DNA of 64,000 nucleotides from Synechococcaceae cyanobacterium (lineage in GTDB: Bacteria; Cyanobacteriota; Cyanobacteriia; PCC-6307; Cyanobiaceae). The notes under the pieces are model-generated. The model ran no database searches. It worked only from the letters and a program-made list of their open reading frames with translations, and was not told where the DNA came from. Shown one piece after another: positions 1-9,328 of the stretch. A program made the position numbers and the translations under genes. The stretch is from contig CANCJV010000004.1 of assembly GCA_947378425.1 (NCBI GenBank), forward strand, positions 1 to 64,000, given 5' to 3'. How positions within the stretch are numbered: the stretch's first letter is position 1; each line of letters begins with the position of its first letter.

Positions 1-1115
1 TCGACGGACCGATCCGGGGACTGGAGCGCAACGATCTGCTCGAAGCGGCCCGGTTGATCACCCCCGACTGTGACCTGCCTTTCAGCACCGCGCCGATGGA
101 TCCGCGCCTGGCCTGGAAGGTCGGCCAGCTGGAAGGCCAGCACGAGGCCCAGGATCTGCGCGGCCAGTTCGTGCCGAACGCCATCAGTGTCCACACCCCC
201 CGGCGACTGATCACCCTGGTCCCCACCCTCGATGCAGGGCGGCCGCTCGAAACCATGGTGGCTGCGTACTGCCCCCTGCCGGACGAGGGTGGAGCCGGCG
301 CCGCCTGCGGCGATGCGATCGTGCTGCGCGGCGGCATGGAGGCCCTGCGCCAGGGCCTGCCCCTGATCCAGCCCTTGATCGGTGATGACCTGCCCTGCTG
401 GGTCTGGTGGAACAGCAGCCTCGATGAACCGCCGGAGATGCTGGAAGCCCTGGCCCCGCCACCGCGGCGGCTTGTGATCGACACCTCCCTGGGGCAACCG
501 GCCCGCTGCCTGGATGTGCTGGTGGAGAGGATCGAGGCGGGGCAGGCCGTCAACGATCTCAACTGGCTGCGGCTGCGCAGCTGGCGCGAATCGCTGGCGA
601 TGGTGTTCGACCCTCCCTCCCGTCGCGACGCCCTGGCCCACGTCGTCCAGCTCGACATCGACGTCGAGGGGGATCATCCGGTGAAAGGGCTGCTGCTGAC
701 CGCCTGGATGGCCGACCGGCTTGGCTGGCACCTGATCGACAGCTCCGCGACCGAGGAGCCCGGCGGCATCAACGCCGAGTTCCAACGCACCGATGGCACC
801 GCCGTGCGCTTCCGCCAGATGCCGGTTCCGGTCGGCGTTCCCAAGGCCCACCCGGGTGCGATCGTGGGCCTTCGCCTCATCTGTGAACCCCCCGACCGCC
901 CTCCCCTATGCATCATCCTCTGCTCGGAATCGGGGGGCTGCATGCGGCTCGAATCGGGTGGCATGGCGGCGATGGAGCTGGTGGAGGAAGTTGTTCCTCT
1001 GCCCGAGGAGAACGAAGAGATGGAAATGGCGCGCCTGCTCGGCGGCGGCCACGACACCACCAATCCCCTGCTGGCGTCCTCCGCACCGCTGGCCGCCATG
1101 ATCCTGCCGCGCTGA
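1..1115 (+). CDS. opcA: Glucose-6-phosphate dehydrogenase assembly protein OpcA, 3' part
   Basis: OpcA is the redox-responsive allosteric activator of glucose-6-phosphate dehydrogenase (Zwf) in the cyanobacterial oxidative pentose phosphate pathway. The frame is already open at base 3, so the start lies outside the window and the TTG at 54 is internal. About 370 residues are visible, most of a roughly 430-residue family member. The call rests on overall resemblance, including the PNAISVHTPRRLITLVPTL stretch and the DDLPCWVWW segment typical of cyanobacterial OpcA. In many cyanobacteria zwf lies directly upstream, which would be off the left edge. The next gene follows after only 4 bases, so co-transcription with cobyrinate synthase is likely. 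Confidence 0.88.
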   Translation, partial: DGPIRGLERNDLLEAARLITPDCDLPFSTAPMDPRLAWKVGQLEGQHEAQDLRGQFVPNAISVHTPRRLITLVPTLDAGRPLETMVAAYCPLPDEGGAGAACGDAIVLRGGMEALRQGLPLIQPLIGDDLPCWVWWNSSLDEPPEMLEALAPPPRRLVIDTSLGQPARCLDVLVERIEAGQAVNDLNWLRLRSWRESLAMVFDPPSRRDALAHVVQLDIDVEGDHPVKGLLLTAWMADRLGWHLIDSSATEEPGGINAEFQRTDGTAVRFRQMPVPVGVPKAHPGAIVGLRLICEPPDRPPLCIILCSESGGCMRLESGGMAAMELVEEVVPLPEENEEMEMARLLGGGHDTTNPLLASSAPLAAMILPR

Positions 1116-1119
1116 GCCC

Positions 1120-2595
1120 TTGGGCTGCCTGATCGCCGCCCCCTGCAGCGGCAGTGGCAAAACCCTGCTGAGCCTCTGCCTGATCGCCAGCGCCCGCCAG
1201 CGGGGCCAGAGCATCCAGCCCTTCAAGGTGGGCCCCGACTACCTGGATCCCCAGTTGCTGGCGGCGGTGGCCCAGCGGCCCTGCCGCAATCTCGATCCCC
1301 TGCTCTGCGGCGCCGAATGGGTGCGGCGCTGCTACAGCTGGCATGGCAGCCGGGCCGATCGGGTGCTGGTGGAAGGGGTGATGGGCCTGTTCGACGGGCG
1401 CGGCCCCAGCAGCGAAGGCAGCTCGGCGGCGGTCGCTGCCCTGCTCGATCTGCCCGTGGTGCTGGTGGTGGAGGCCTCCCGCCAGGCGGGCTCTCTGGCG
1501 GCCCTGGTGCGCGGCTTCCGCGATCACGGGCCACCTGCTGTGACGCTGGCGGGGGTGGTGCTCAACCGGGTGGGCAGTGAACGCCATCGGGCCCTGCTGG
1601 CGGAAGCCCTGGCGTCGATATCGGTTCCCCTGCTCGGCGTTCTCCCCCAGCACCCCAGCCTTGATCTGCCCTCGCGGCACCTCGGCCTGCTGCCCCCCCA
1701 GGAACTCGACGATCTGGGGGAGCGGCAACGCCTCTGGGCGCAGCTCGCCGAGGAACACCTGGATCTGGAGCGGCTCTGGCCCCTGCTCGAGCCGTCAGCG
1801 CCACCGCAGCAGACCACGGACCCGATCACCTGGGCCCTCTCAACCGTTGGGCCCCAGCCCCGGATGGAGGCCGTCCCCCCAGGCCAGCCGCTCCTGCCGG
1901 TGGCGATCGCCACGGATGCCGCCTTCCACTTCCGCTACCCCGAGGCCGCCGAACTGCTGCGGGCCGTGGGCCTGGAGCCCCAGGCCTGGAGTCCCCTGGC
2001 CGACGAGCCCCTGCCCCCCGATTGCAAGGCGGTGCTGCTGCCCGGGGGTTACCCGGAACTGCATGCCGAGAACCTGGCGGCCAGCCGGCGCAGCCTCAGC
2101 CAGCTGGCCGATGCCGCCGGCGCCGGCCTGCCGATCGTGGCCGAGTGTGGCGGCTTGCTGCTGCTCGGCCAGCAGCTGGAGGATGGCGAGGGCCGCAGCC
2201 ATCCGATGGCGGGAGTACTGCCGCTGAGGGCCCGGCGGGGCCCGCTGAGCCTTGGCTACCGCGAGGCTCAGGCCAGTGTCGACGGCCTGCTGGTCCGCAG
2301 GGGCGAACGCCTGATGGGTCACGAATTTCACCGTTGGCAACTGGAAGCCGATTCGGCGTTGTCAACGGCGACGAACTTGTGGCAGCTTGAAGGCTGGGGT
2401 TCTCCACGGAGGGCGGAAGGATGGACGAGCGCGAACATTCACGCAAGCTGGCTACATCTCCATTGGGCTGGGTGCCCGGGGATTCCCCGGAGGCTGGCCG
2501 CCGCAGCCGGGCACTTCGGGCTGCAGCCGCCGAACGGCGCTTTCTGCAACCCTCCGAACATCGCCTCAGTCCTCCCAGTGAGCGCTGGCGGCTGA
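1120..2595 (+). CDS. cobB/cbiA: Cobyrinate a,c-diamide synthase
   Basis: ATP- and glutamine-dependent amidation of the a and c side chains of cobyrinate in cobalamin (pseudocobalamin) synthesis. The N-terminus holds a deviant P-loop, APCSGSGKT at residues 7-15. The DETHIG-type ATPase half is followed by a glutamine amidotransferase half with the nucleophile Cys343 in AECGGLLLLG. The last recognisable motif, HASWLHLHW, ends near base 2465, so the final residues to 2595 look like read-through tail. The start is a TTG, 4 bases after opcA. The 3' end overlaps the acylphosphatase frame by up to about 175 bases, which suggests translational coupling. Confidence 0.9.
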   Translation: MGCLIAAPCSGSGKTLLSLCLIASARQRGQSIQPFKVGPDYLDPQLLAAVAQRPCRNLDPLLCGAEWVRRCYSWHGSRADRVLVEGVMGLFDGRGPSSEGSSAAVAALLDLPVVLVVEASRQAGSLAALVRGFRDHGPPAVTLAGVVLNRVGSERHRALLAEALASISVPLLGVLPQHPSLDLPSRHLGLLPPQELDDLGERQRLWAQLAEEHLDLERLWPLLEPSAPPQQTTDPITWALSTVGPQPRMEAVPPGQPLLPVAIATDAAFHFRYPEAAELLRAVGLEPQAWSPLADEPLPPDCKAVLLPGGYPELHAENLAASRRSLSQLADAAGAGLPIVAECGGLLLLGQQLEDGEGRSHPMAGVLPLRARRGPLSLGYREAQASVDGLLVRRGERLMGHEFHRWQLEADSALSTATNLWQLEGWGSPRRAEGWTSANIHASWLHLHWAGCPGIPRRLAAAAGHFGLQPPNGAFCNPPNIASVLPVSAGG

Positions 2596-2846
2596 ACGTG
2601 CGCGGCCAGGTGCAGGGAGTGGGCTATCGGGCCGGCTGCCTCAAGCGCGCCAACGAGCTCGGCCTCAGTGGCTGGGTGCGCAATCTCGCCGATGGCTCGG
2701 TGGAAGTGGAGGCCGAAGGTATCCCGCTGGTGCTCAGCGAACTGCAGCTGTGGTGCGAGAAGGGCCCCCAGGGTGCCCAGGTGAGCAGTGTGGCCAGCAG
2801 CCGCGTCCCCCCCACCGGATCGGACTGGTTTGACATCCGCCGCTGA
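2421..2846 (+). CDS. acyP: Acylphosphatase
   Basis: Hydrolyses carboxyl-phosphate bonds of acyl phosphates in the cytosol. The domain spans roughly the last 85-90 residues: the phosphate-binding loop GQVQGVGYR supplies the catalytic Arg, and GWVRNLADGSVEVEAEG supplies the catalytic Asn. Only the C-terminal part is homologous. The preceding 55 or so residues overlap the cobyrinate synthase frame and look non-domain. There is no ATG, GTG or TTG just before the domain except a GTG at 2598, which would delete the first beta strand. The real start is therefore uncertain, and a coupled upstream start (ATG 2421 or an internal GTG) is likely. Confidence 0.85.
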   Translation: MDEREHSRKLATSPLGWVPGDSPEAGRRSRALRAAAAERRFLQPSEHRLSPPSERWRLNVRGQVQGVGYRAGCLKRANELGLSGWVRNLADGSVEVEAEGIPLVLSELQLWCEKGPQGAQVSSVASSRVPPTGSDWFDIRR

Positions 2847-3780
2847 GCCCAAGCCCAGCGGCGGCCTGGAGCTATGGCTGCTGCGCCATGGCGCCACCGA
2901 ATGGTCCCGCAACGGCCGCCACACAGGTCGCAGCGATCTGCCCCTGTTGGCCGAGGGTGAAGACGAGGCCAGGGCCCTGGCGCCGCTGCTCCAGGGGGTT
3001 GCATTCACGGCCGTGGCCACCAGCCCGCTGCAGCGCGCCCGACGCACCTGCGAGCTGGCGGGCCTGACCGAGGGCGCCGAGGTCTGGGACGATCTGCGGG
3101 AGTGGGATTACGGCGCCTATGAGGGCATCACCACCGCCGAGATCCGCCGCAACCGGAGCGATTGGACGCTCTGGAACCACGGCTGCCCGGACGGGGAGGA
3201 TGGCGAAGCAGTCCAGATCCGCTGCGAGCGGGTGATCGCCCGCGCCCTGCCCTTGGCCAGCCAGCCTCCACGGCGCAGCACCGCGGACGCCAACGCCGCA
3301 AATCCAGCACCACCAGCCGTCACCATGGGCGGCAACGGGCCTGCCAGCTCCGCACCTACCAGCGATGGATCTGCAGCCAGCCACTCACCAGTCCCCCCCG
3401 GCAGCGTCCAGACCAATCCCGTGCCCGATCGCACCTTGGCAGCGGCAACAGGCTGGCCAGAGGGTGTCACTGGAGCTGGCTCTGAGCCCAGCAGCCTCTC
3501 GTCTGCCAGAACCCCTCGACGGAGCAGCCCGCCAGCCCCTCTCCCAAACGGCAGCCCGGCCTTGAGCCGTGAAGTGCCTTGCCGGATCGCCCTGTTTGCC
3601 CACGGCCATCTGCTGCGCAGCCTGGCCGCCACCTGGCTCGGCCTGGGTGCCCGCGGCGGGGCCCTTTTCGTCCTCGGCACCGGCGGCTTCAGCGTGCTGG
3701 GCTACGAGCGAGACCAGCGGGCGTTGCTGCATTGGAACGTGACGATCCACGGAATGCCGGGGATTGCCGGAAGGTCCTGA
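2830..3780 (+). CDS. Histidine phosphatase family protein with a long low-complexity insertion
   Basis: Member of the phosphoglycerate-mutase-like histidine phosphatase superfamily. It has the phosphohistidine motif LRHGATEW near residue 20, the companion Arg in TSPLQRARRT, and the second catalytic His at about residue 258 in FAHGHLLR. Relatives are usually about 200 residues; this one is 316 because of an insertion of about 105 residues (about 142-246) rich in Ser, Pro, Ala and Thr between the two catalytic halves. The TTG at 2830 is preferred because it overlaps the acylphosphatase stop by a few bases and starts close to the domain; GTG 2788 is the longer alternative. The substrate is unknown. 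Confidence 0.8.
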   Translation: MTSAAEPKPSGGLELWLLRHGATEWSRNGRHTGRSDLPLLAEGEDEARALAPLLQGVAFTAVATSPLQRARRTCELAGLTEGAEVWDDLREWDYGAYEGITTAEIRRNRSDWTLWNHGCPDGEDGEAVQIRCERVIARALPLASQPPRRSTADANAANPAPPAVTMGGNGPASSAPTSDGSAASHSPVPPGSVQTNPVPDRTLAAATGWPEGVTGAGSEPSSLSSARTPRRSSPPAPLPNGSPALSREVPCRIALFAHGHLLRSLAATWLGLGARGGALFVLGTGGFSVLGYERDQRALLHWNVTIHGMPGIAGRS

Positions 3781-3791
3781 ATCGCTGCTCA

Positions 3792-3827
3792 GGCCAACGC
3801 CGTCACCGGCCGGTGACGGCGTTGGCC
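3792..3827. terminator. Perfect 36-bp palindrome, probable terminator
   Basis: The 36 bases form an exact inverted repeat with 18-base arms and no spacer, starting GGCCAACGCCGTCACCGG. It lies 11 bases after the stop of the phosphatase gene. RNA from either strand would form a very stable GC-rich hairpin. There is no T-run, so termination is inferred from position only. A protein-binding palindrome is the alternative. Confidence 0.6.
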
Positions 3828-4276
3828 CAGACAGGGCTGGCCGCTTCCAGATTGGCCCCATCGCCGATGGCACTGGATTACCCAGCAAGTTCTGCCGATA
3901 CCGGATCAGTCTCAGCCAGGGCTTTCATCACCTGGTGAGGACCCAGCAGAGCCTTGGCAGCACGCCACTCCACGGAGCGAACTGGGTCATCAAGCCGTGG
4001 CAAAGGGGATTCAGGCACCCGACCAGCACGTCTGTCCGGTGTGGCGCCTGACCCCGATGGGAGTGGGACATTCCCATGCCTCTGATGGCCCGTACCTTGC
4101 CTGTCGACAGCTGGTCTGAAGTCCCAGCCCGGCACGAGAGCTGCCGCTGAGGTGACCGCTTTCGCTCAATTCAGACGGCCTGGCATCAGCGGCCCTGAGC
4201 GTCCATCCACCGCCAACAGTTCTGAACCTGGCGATCACAGTGACCGCCAGAATGGCGGCTGAGCTGCAGTCCGGCC
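3828..4276. other. Intergenic stretch with no supported gene
   Basis: About 450 bases between the palindrome and the GAP-family gene. A minus-strand open frame (3878-4135) ends in a plausible-looking helical segment, but it has no recognisable family or start signal. I see no RNA gene. The GAP-family promoter is expected here but no clear -10/-35 pair stands out. Confidence 0.4.
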
Positions 4277-4963
4277 CTGAACCTTGCAACCCTCTGGAGC
4301 GAACTGCTCGGCTTTGCCCTGGCGATCGGTTTCAGCCCCCTCCATATCGCCCTGTTGCTCCTGCTACTGGTGGGCGCCGATCCCCTGCGTCGCGGCGGCT
4401 GGTTCGTCGCCGGCTGGCTGCTCATCTCTGCCCTGGAGGTCACCCTGCTGCTGACCGTGGGCCATGGCCTGCTGCTGAGCATGGACAAGGGAACCTCCCA
4501 TCGCACCGGCCTCGATCTGCTGGCGGCCGGAGTGCTGCTCGGGGTGGGCATGAAACAGCTGCTCGATCGCAAGGAGAGCTCTGGGGCGCCGGCCTGGGCC
4601 GGCCAGCTGGATCGTTTCTGCGCCATGCCGCTGCTGCCTTTGCTGGGACTGAGCGCCCTGATTCAGGTGATCAGCCCCGATGACGTGTTTCTCTATGCCA
4701 AGGCCAGCGGCGAGCTGCTGGCGGCAGGCCTTGGAGCAGGCCAGGAGCTGCTGAGCGGCGGGCTGTTCAGCCTCGCCACCGGGACGCTGCTGCTGGTGCC
4801 GTTTCTGGCGGTGCTGCTGCTCGGCCAGCAGCGGGTGCAGCCGGCCCTGCAAGGCAGCAAGCAATGGCTGTTCAGCAACGCCGACCCGATCGTTGGGGTG
4901 GCGAGCCTGCTGCTGGCCGTCTACTTCGGCTGGCAGGGCGTGGAAGGACTCCGGCTCGGATAA
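4277..4963 (+). CDS. GAP/LysE-like integral membrane protein
   Basis: Six-helix membrane protein resembling the GAP/Sap family related to LysE exporters. The hydrophobic segments follow the family order, with the first helix reading GFALAIGFSPLHIALLLLL and a D-P-[LF] turn after it. The family-like N-terminus extends upstream of the TTG at 4355 to about 4277, but that extension has no ATG, GTG or TTG before the in-frame stop at 4241. Either CTG 4277 is used or the protein starts late at 4355. The substrate is unknown. It is convergent with folC. Confidence 0.65.
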   Translation: MNLATLWSELLGFALAIGFSPLHIALLLLLLVGADPLRRGGWFVAGWLLISALEVTLLLTVGHGLLLSMDKGTSHRTGLDLLAAGVLLGVGMKQLLDRKESSGAPAWAGQLDRFCAMPLLPLLGLSALIQVISPDDVFLYAKASGELLAAGLGAGQELLSGGLFSLATGTLLLVPFLAVLLLGQQRVQPALQGSKQWLFSNADPIVGVASLLLAVYFGWQGVEGLRLG

Positions 4964-5141
4964 GGCCCGGCCGCTGCCGTGCTCATGATCAGGTTGGAGC
5001 CTTCCCTATGGATCTCAGCCTCACTCAGCAGACGCCAGGTGCGACCCACGCTCTGGCCTGAAGGCAGTGATCACCATGAAGAATGGGCTACTGAGCCAGT
5101 GGCCATGACGGCTGCCGGAACCTCAGAACAGAAGCCGGGTC

Positions 5142-6518
5142 TCATGGATGGGCGAGCTGCTGAGCGGGGGGATGCCGAGCTCCCTCCAGGGGATCCAGCA
5201 GGGGCATCACTGCACCCAGAAGATGCAAGGAACCACTCACCACGGGCAGGGGGCCTGGGGCCGTGAGCCAGTCGAGCCCCGCCACCAGATCGGTGGCGGC
5301 TTCGATCTGCGCGGCCAGGGCGGGGCGCTCGGCCATCAGGTCGGCGGCACTCCAGCTGAGGTGATGGGGAATGGCGACGACTGCCAGCCGATCGCCTGGA
5401 GCCAGAAGGGCATCAAGCAGCTCCGGCGCCTGCTTGTGGCGCTGGATCCCCAGCAGCCAGCGGCGTCCATGCTGACGGTCGAGCTCCTGGCGCAGTGCCA
5501 GGGCCGCCGGCGGGTTGTGGGCACCGTCGAGCAGCAGCGGGCGGCCCTGCCAATCGCGGCGCTCCAGACGTCCGGGCCAGCGGGCGGCGGCCAGGCCCTG
5601 GGCGATGGCCGTTGCGTCCACGGGCCAGCCCCGCCGCGCCAGGGCCTGGGCCATGGCCTGGGCCACAGCGGCGTTGCTGCGCTGCCAGAAGCCGGCCAGT
5701 CCCAGCGGTGGGCCGCCGTGCTCCGGGGCCGCCAGGGGTTCAAGCCAGCGCAGCTCACAGTTGTGCCGGCGGGCTTCAGCGTTGAGCACGGCGGCCACCT
5801 CAGGGTGCTGAGGGGCGCTGAACGCCAGGCAACCTGGCCCCATCACGGCCGCTTTTTCACGGGCGATTGCCGTCAGGGTGGCGCCCAGATGCTCGCGATG
5901 GTCCAGGCCGATGCTGCCGAAGCCGATCAGGGAGCGCTGCGGATGGGCCGTGGTGGCATCGAGGCGGCCACCGAGACCCACCTCCAGGATCACCAGATCG
6001 GGGGCCTCGCTGGCGAAGCGATCGAAGGCGGCCGCGGTCAGCAGCTCAAAGGGGGTGAGCTGATGGCGGCAGCCGATCGGCTGCCAGCGAACCAGGTCGG
6101 CGCGCAGCTGCTCGGCACTGATCCAGACATCATTGAGCTGGATGCGCTCGCACCAGCTGACTAGGTGGGGCGAACGGTAGCTGGCGCAGTGGAGGCCGGC
6201 GGCCCGCAGAATCGCGTGCAGCAGCGTGCAGATCGAGCCCTTGCCGTTGGTGCCGGCCACCTGAACGGCGGCAAAGCGGCGCTCGGGATGGCCCCCCTCG
6301 CCCAGCGCCGCCCGAAGCCTCTCCAGCCCCAGATCGACCCCGCGCCGGGAGAAGGGCTCCAGCAGGTCATCGAGATTGACGGGGGCGGGCAGGCCGAGGG
6401 CGATCGACGACCCCGCCGGCTCCCGCACGCCAGAAGCACCTGCTGAAGCGCCCCAACCCGACACCTCGGTGATCCGTGGCGGGCTTGCCGCAGTGCCGTC
6501 CAAGGGCGGAACGGACAC
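5142..6518 (-). CDS. folC: Folylpolyglutamate synthase / dihydrofolate synthase
   Basis: Mur-ligase family enzyme that adds glutamate to dihydropteroate or to folates, using ATP. The P-loop GTNGKGS is at residues 89-95. It is followed by the LEVGLGGRLDATT segment, which in FolC binds Mg and substrate, and by the C-terminal DGAHNPPA motif. At 458 residues the length is normal for the family. The first 40 or so residues are poorly conserved, so a later start is possible. The start lies 1 base from the stop of argD, placing it in an argD-folC operon. Confidence 0.92.
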   Translation of the reverse strand: MSVPPLDGTAASPPRITEVSGWGASAGASGVREPAGSSIALGLPAPVNLDDLLEPFSRRGVDLGLERLRAALGEGGHPERRFAAVQVAGTNGKGSICTLLHAILRAAGLHCASYRSPHLVSWCERIQLNDVWISAEQLRADLVRWQPIGCRHQLTPFELLTAAAFDRFASEAPDLVILEVGLGGRLDATTAHPQRSLIGFGSIGLDHREHLGATLTAIAREKAAVMGPGCLAFSAPQHPEVAAVLNAEARRHNCELRWLEPLAAPEHGGPPLGLAGFWQRSNAAVAQAMAQALARRGWPVDATAIAQGLAAARWPGRLERRDWQGRPLLLDGAHNPPAALALRQELDRQHGRRWLLGIQRHKQAPELLDALLAPGDRLAVVAIPHHLSWSAADLMAERPALAAQIEAATDLVAGLDWLTAPGPLPVVSGSLHLLGAVMPLLDPLEGARHPPAQQLAHP

Positions 6519-6519
6519 C

Positions 6520-7737
6520 TCAGGACAGGCTGATCAGGGCTTTCTCCAGGCGCTGGATCAGCTTGCGCAGATGGCGGGGGCGGATCACCAAGGGGGGCAC
6601 GATCCGCACCACCCTGGGTCCGGCAGGCACCAGCAGCAGCCCTTCCGCCATTGCCACCTTGACCAGCTCCGCTGCCATGGGGCCCTGCTCGGAGAGCACC
6701 ACACCTTGCAGGAGGCCCCAGCCCCGCACCGCATCGATGGTTCCGGGATGGCGGCCGGCCAGTTCGGCGAGTTGATCGATGAGGAACCGCTCCATGCCCT
6801 GGACGTGCTCCAGCAACCGGCGGCGCTCGATTTCCGCGATCACCGTGAGCGCGGCACGACAGGCGAAGGGATTGCCACCGAAGGTGCTGGCATGGTCGCC
6901 GGGGCGGAAGTGATCGAAGGCGGCCTTCACCGCCAGGGCACCGATGGGGATGCCACCGCCCAGGCCCTTGGCCATGGTGAAGGCATCGGGTTCAACGCCA
7001 AGCCGCCCGTGGCCCCACCAGTGGCCGCTGCGGCCGACACCGATCTGAACCTCATCGAAGATCAGCAGGATCTGCCGTTGATCGCAGAGCTCGCGCACCC
7101 GGCGGAAGAAGGCCGGATCTCCCGGGATCACCCCGCCCTCGCCCTGGATCGGTTCAAGCAGCACGGCGGCCACCCGCGGCCCCTCGGCCTCGCACTCCGC
7201 CAGCAGGGCTTCAAAGGCGCTGATGTCGTTGTAGGGGAAATAGCGGAAGCCCTCCACCATCGGCTCGAAGCCCTGGTGATATTTCGGCTGGCCCGTAGCG
7301 GTCACGGCGGCCAGGGTGCGGCCGTGAAAACTGGCCTGGGCCGTCAGGATCACCGGCCGCTCGATGCCGCGGACCACATGGCCGTGCTTGCGGGCCAACT
7401 TGATGGCGGCCTCGTTGGCCTCAGCGCCCGAATTGCAGAAAAAAACCGCCGCAGCCGCGCTGCGCTCACAGAGGGCCCGGGCCAGGGCTTCCTGCTCAGG
7501 TATCCGGTAGAGATTGGAGACGTGCTGCAGTTTGCCGAGCTGACGACAGAGGGCACGGCGCAGCACCGGATCACTGTGGCCCAGGGTGCAGACAGCGATG
7601 CCAGCTACCCCATCGAGGTAGCGGCGGCCGTTGCTGTCGTACAGCCAGACACCCTTGCCGCGGACCAACTCAAGCGGGTAACGGGCGTAGGTGCCCATCA
7701 CCGCCGATGCATCGGGACTGATTGGGGTCGCAGACAC
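6520..7737 (-). CDS. argD: Acetylornithine aminotransferase
   Basis: PLP-dependent class III aminotransferase converting N-acetylglutamate semialdehyde to N-acetylornithine in arginine synthesis. The PLP-phosphate loop NSGAEANEAA is at residues 102-111, the cofactor Asp is in IFDEVQIG at about 227, and the Schiff-base Lys257 is in TMAKGLGGG. At 405 residues the length is typical. The start ATG gives MSATPISPDA, followed by the family-like VMGTYARYPLELVRG. It is transcribed with folC, away from tRNA-Leu. Confidence 0.94.
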   Translation of the reverse strand: MSATPISPDASAVMGTYARYPLELVRGKGVWLYDSNGRRYLDGVAGIAVCTLGHSDPVLRRALCRQLGKLQHVSNLYRIPEQEALARALCERSAAAAVFFCNSGAEANEAAIKLARKHGHVVRGIERPVILTAQASFHGRTLAAVTATGQPKYHQGFEPMVEGFRYFPYNDISAFEALLAECEAEGPRVAAVLLEPIQGEGGVIPGDPAFFRRVRELCDQRQILLIFDEVQIGVGRSGHWWGHGRLGVEPDAFTMAKGLGGGIPIGALAVKAAFDHFRPGDHASTFGGNPFACRAALTVIAEIERRRLLEHVQGMERFLIDQLAELAGRHPGTIDAVRGWGLLQGVVLSEQGPMAAELVKVAMAEGLLLVPAGPRVVRIVPPLVIRPRHLRKLIQRLEKALISLS

Positions 7738-7808
7738 CTTGGCTCAGGCAGGAAGTGACGACGAAGAAACTGCACTCTGAGGTGCCGCAGGGGACTCCAA
7801 AGAGTGGA

Positions 7809-7890
7809 TGGGAGCGGTGGGACTCGAACCCACAAACCCGAAGGCGCTCGATTTTGAGTCGAGTCCGTCTACCAATTCCGGCACGCTCCC
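7809..7890 (-). tRNA. tRNA-Leu (CAA)
   Basis: Read on the minus strand, the acceptor stem GGGAGCG pairs with CGCTCCC. The anticodon stem CTCGA/TCGAG encloses the loop CTCAAAA with anticodon CAA, which decodes UUG. There is a short variable arm with a TTCG loop, as in class II leucine tRNAs, and a T-arm GTGGG-TTCGAGT-CCCAC. The discriminator is A; the CCA end is not encoded directly. Confidence 0.95.
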
Positions 7891-7924
7891 GTGCTCGCGA
7901 TCTTAGTCCTCGACTGGGCTACGA

Positions 7925-7948
7925 CGGGGCCGATGCTGAACGGCCCCG
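7925..7948 (-). terminator. Hairpin after murA
   Basis: Eight-base arms CGGGGCCG and CGGCCCCG flank an 8-base loop, starting 6 bases after the murA stop on the minus strand. There is no clear T-run; it is called a terminator by position. Confidence 0.55.
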
Positions 7949-7954
7949 CCTGGC

Positions 7955-9328
7955 TCAGGCCGCCAGTGGCAGGCTGGCCGGTTCGTCATGGAGACGACGG
8001 ATCACGGCACCCACACCGTTGAGCTTGCCTTCCAGATCGGCGTAGCCGCGATCAAGGAACTCCAGGCCGCGCACGGTGGTGGTGCCCTCGGCGGCGAGAC
8101 CGGCGAGCACCATGGCTGCCGAAGCCCGCAGGTCGGTGCCGTGCACCGGGGCACCGCTGAGGCGCGCCACACCCTCGATGAAGGCGGTATTGCCCTGCAT
8201 GCGGATGGAGGCCCCCATGCGCTGCAACTCAGCGACATGCTGGAGCCGGTTCTCGAAGATGTTCTCCACGATCATGCTGCTGCCTTCCGCCGTGGCCAGC
8301 AGGCTCATGAACGGCGCCTGCAGATCGGTGGGAAAACCGGGGAAGGGCTGGGTGCGCAGATCGACGGCGCCGATGCGCTGGGCGTCGATCACCACCCCGA
8401 GGCCGTCGTGCTGAATGCGGCAGCCCGCCTCTTCGAGCTTGGTGAGCACGGCACCGAGATGTTCAGGCACCACGGGGGCAACCCGCAGCAGCGAGCGGGT
8501 GATGGCGGCAGCCAGCAGAAAGGTGCCCGCCTCGATGCGGTCGGGGATCACGGCGTAGTCGGCAGCATGCAGGCGCTCGACACCGACGATCGTGATCGTG
8601 GGGCTGCCGGCGCCACGGATCCTGGCCCCCATCGCAATCAGCAGCCGGGCCAGGTCGATCACCTCGGGCTCCTGGGCAGCGTTGTCGATGGTGGTTTCGC
8701 CATCGGCCAGAGCGGCCGCCATCATCAGCGTTTCGGTGGCTCCAACGCTGGGGCAATCGAGATGGATGTGGCCGCCGGTCAGGCGATGGCCGCGGCCCGG
8801 CACCACGGCGGTGACCACCCCATGATCGATGGTGACCTGGGCACCGAGGGCCTTGAGCCCCTTGACGTGCTCGACCACCGGACGGGAGCCGATCTGGCAT
8901 CCTCCGGGCAGGGGCACCTGGGCCATGCCCATACGGGCCACCAAGGGGCCGATGCAGAAAAAGCTGGCCCGCAGGCTGTTGACCAGCTCATAGGGCGGAG
9001 CGGCCTTGGTGACGTGCTCGCCGTTGAGCTCGATGCTGTCACCACTGCGGGTCACGGCCACACCAAGGGCGCCGAGGATTTCACCCATGCCGGTGATATC
9101 CGTGAGAGGCGGCACATTGCGCAGCCGCAGAGTGTCGCGCGTGAGCAGACAGGCGGCCATCAATACCAATGCCGAATTCTTGGCACCACTGACCAGAATT
9201 TCACCGGAGAGGGACCGGCCGCCCAGGATTTCGAGCCGGGGCTGGCCCAGGGAGGCTGCCGGAGCCATGTCGGCCAGAGAAAGCGTGCTGGAACGTTTCG
9301 AAGATGTGGGGACGGCGGTACTGGTCAT
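7955..9328 (-). CDS. murA: UDP-N-acetylglucosamine 1-carboxyvinyltransferase
   Basis: First committed step of peptidoglycan synthesis: transfer of enolpyruvate from PEP to UDP-GlcNAc. With ATG 9328 the protein has 457 residues. It shows SGAKNSAL with Lys50-Asn51 that bind UDP-GlcNAc, and [10 protein letters not shown] with the catalytic and fosfomycin-target Cys144. The frame is open further upstream to about 9691, but that part shows no homology. The first 25 residues (Ser/Thr-rich) are not part of the fold. Confidence 0.94.
   Translation of the reverse strand: MTSTAVPTSSKRSSTLSLADMAPAASLGQPRLEILGGRSLSGEILVSGAKNSALVLMAACLLTRDTLRLRNVPPLTDITGMGEILGALGVAVTRSGDSIELNGEHVTKAAPPYELVNSLRASFFCIGPLVARMGMAQVPLPGGCQIGSRPVVEHVKGLKALGAQVTIDHGVVTAVVPGRGHRLTGGHIHLDCPSVGATETLMMAAALADGETTIDNAAQEPEVIDLARLLIAMGARIRGAGSPTITIVGVERLHAADYAVIPDRIEAGTFLLAAAITRSLLRVAPVVPEHLGAVLTKLEEAGCRIQHDGLGVVIDAQRIGAVDLRTQPFPGFPTDLQAPFMSLLATAEGSSMIVENIFENRLQHVAELQRMGASIRMQGNTAFIEGVARLSGAPVHGTDLRASAAMVLAGLAAEGTTTVRGLEFLDRGYADLEGKLNGVGAVIRRLHDEPASLPLAA

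Noticed and set aside
3878-4135. Minus-strand 85-residue open frame
   Set aside because: It ends with a protein-like helical segment, but there is no start signal, family or conserved neighbour, so it is left in the intergenic entry.
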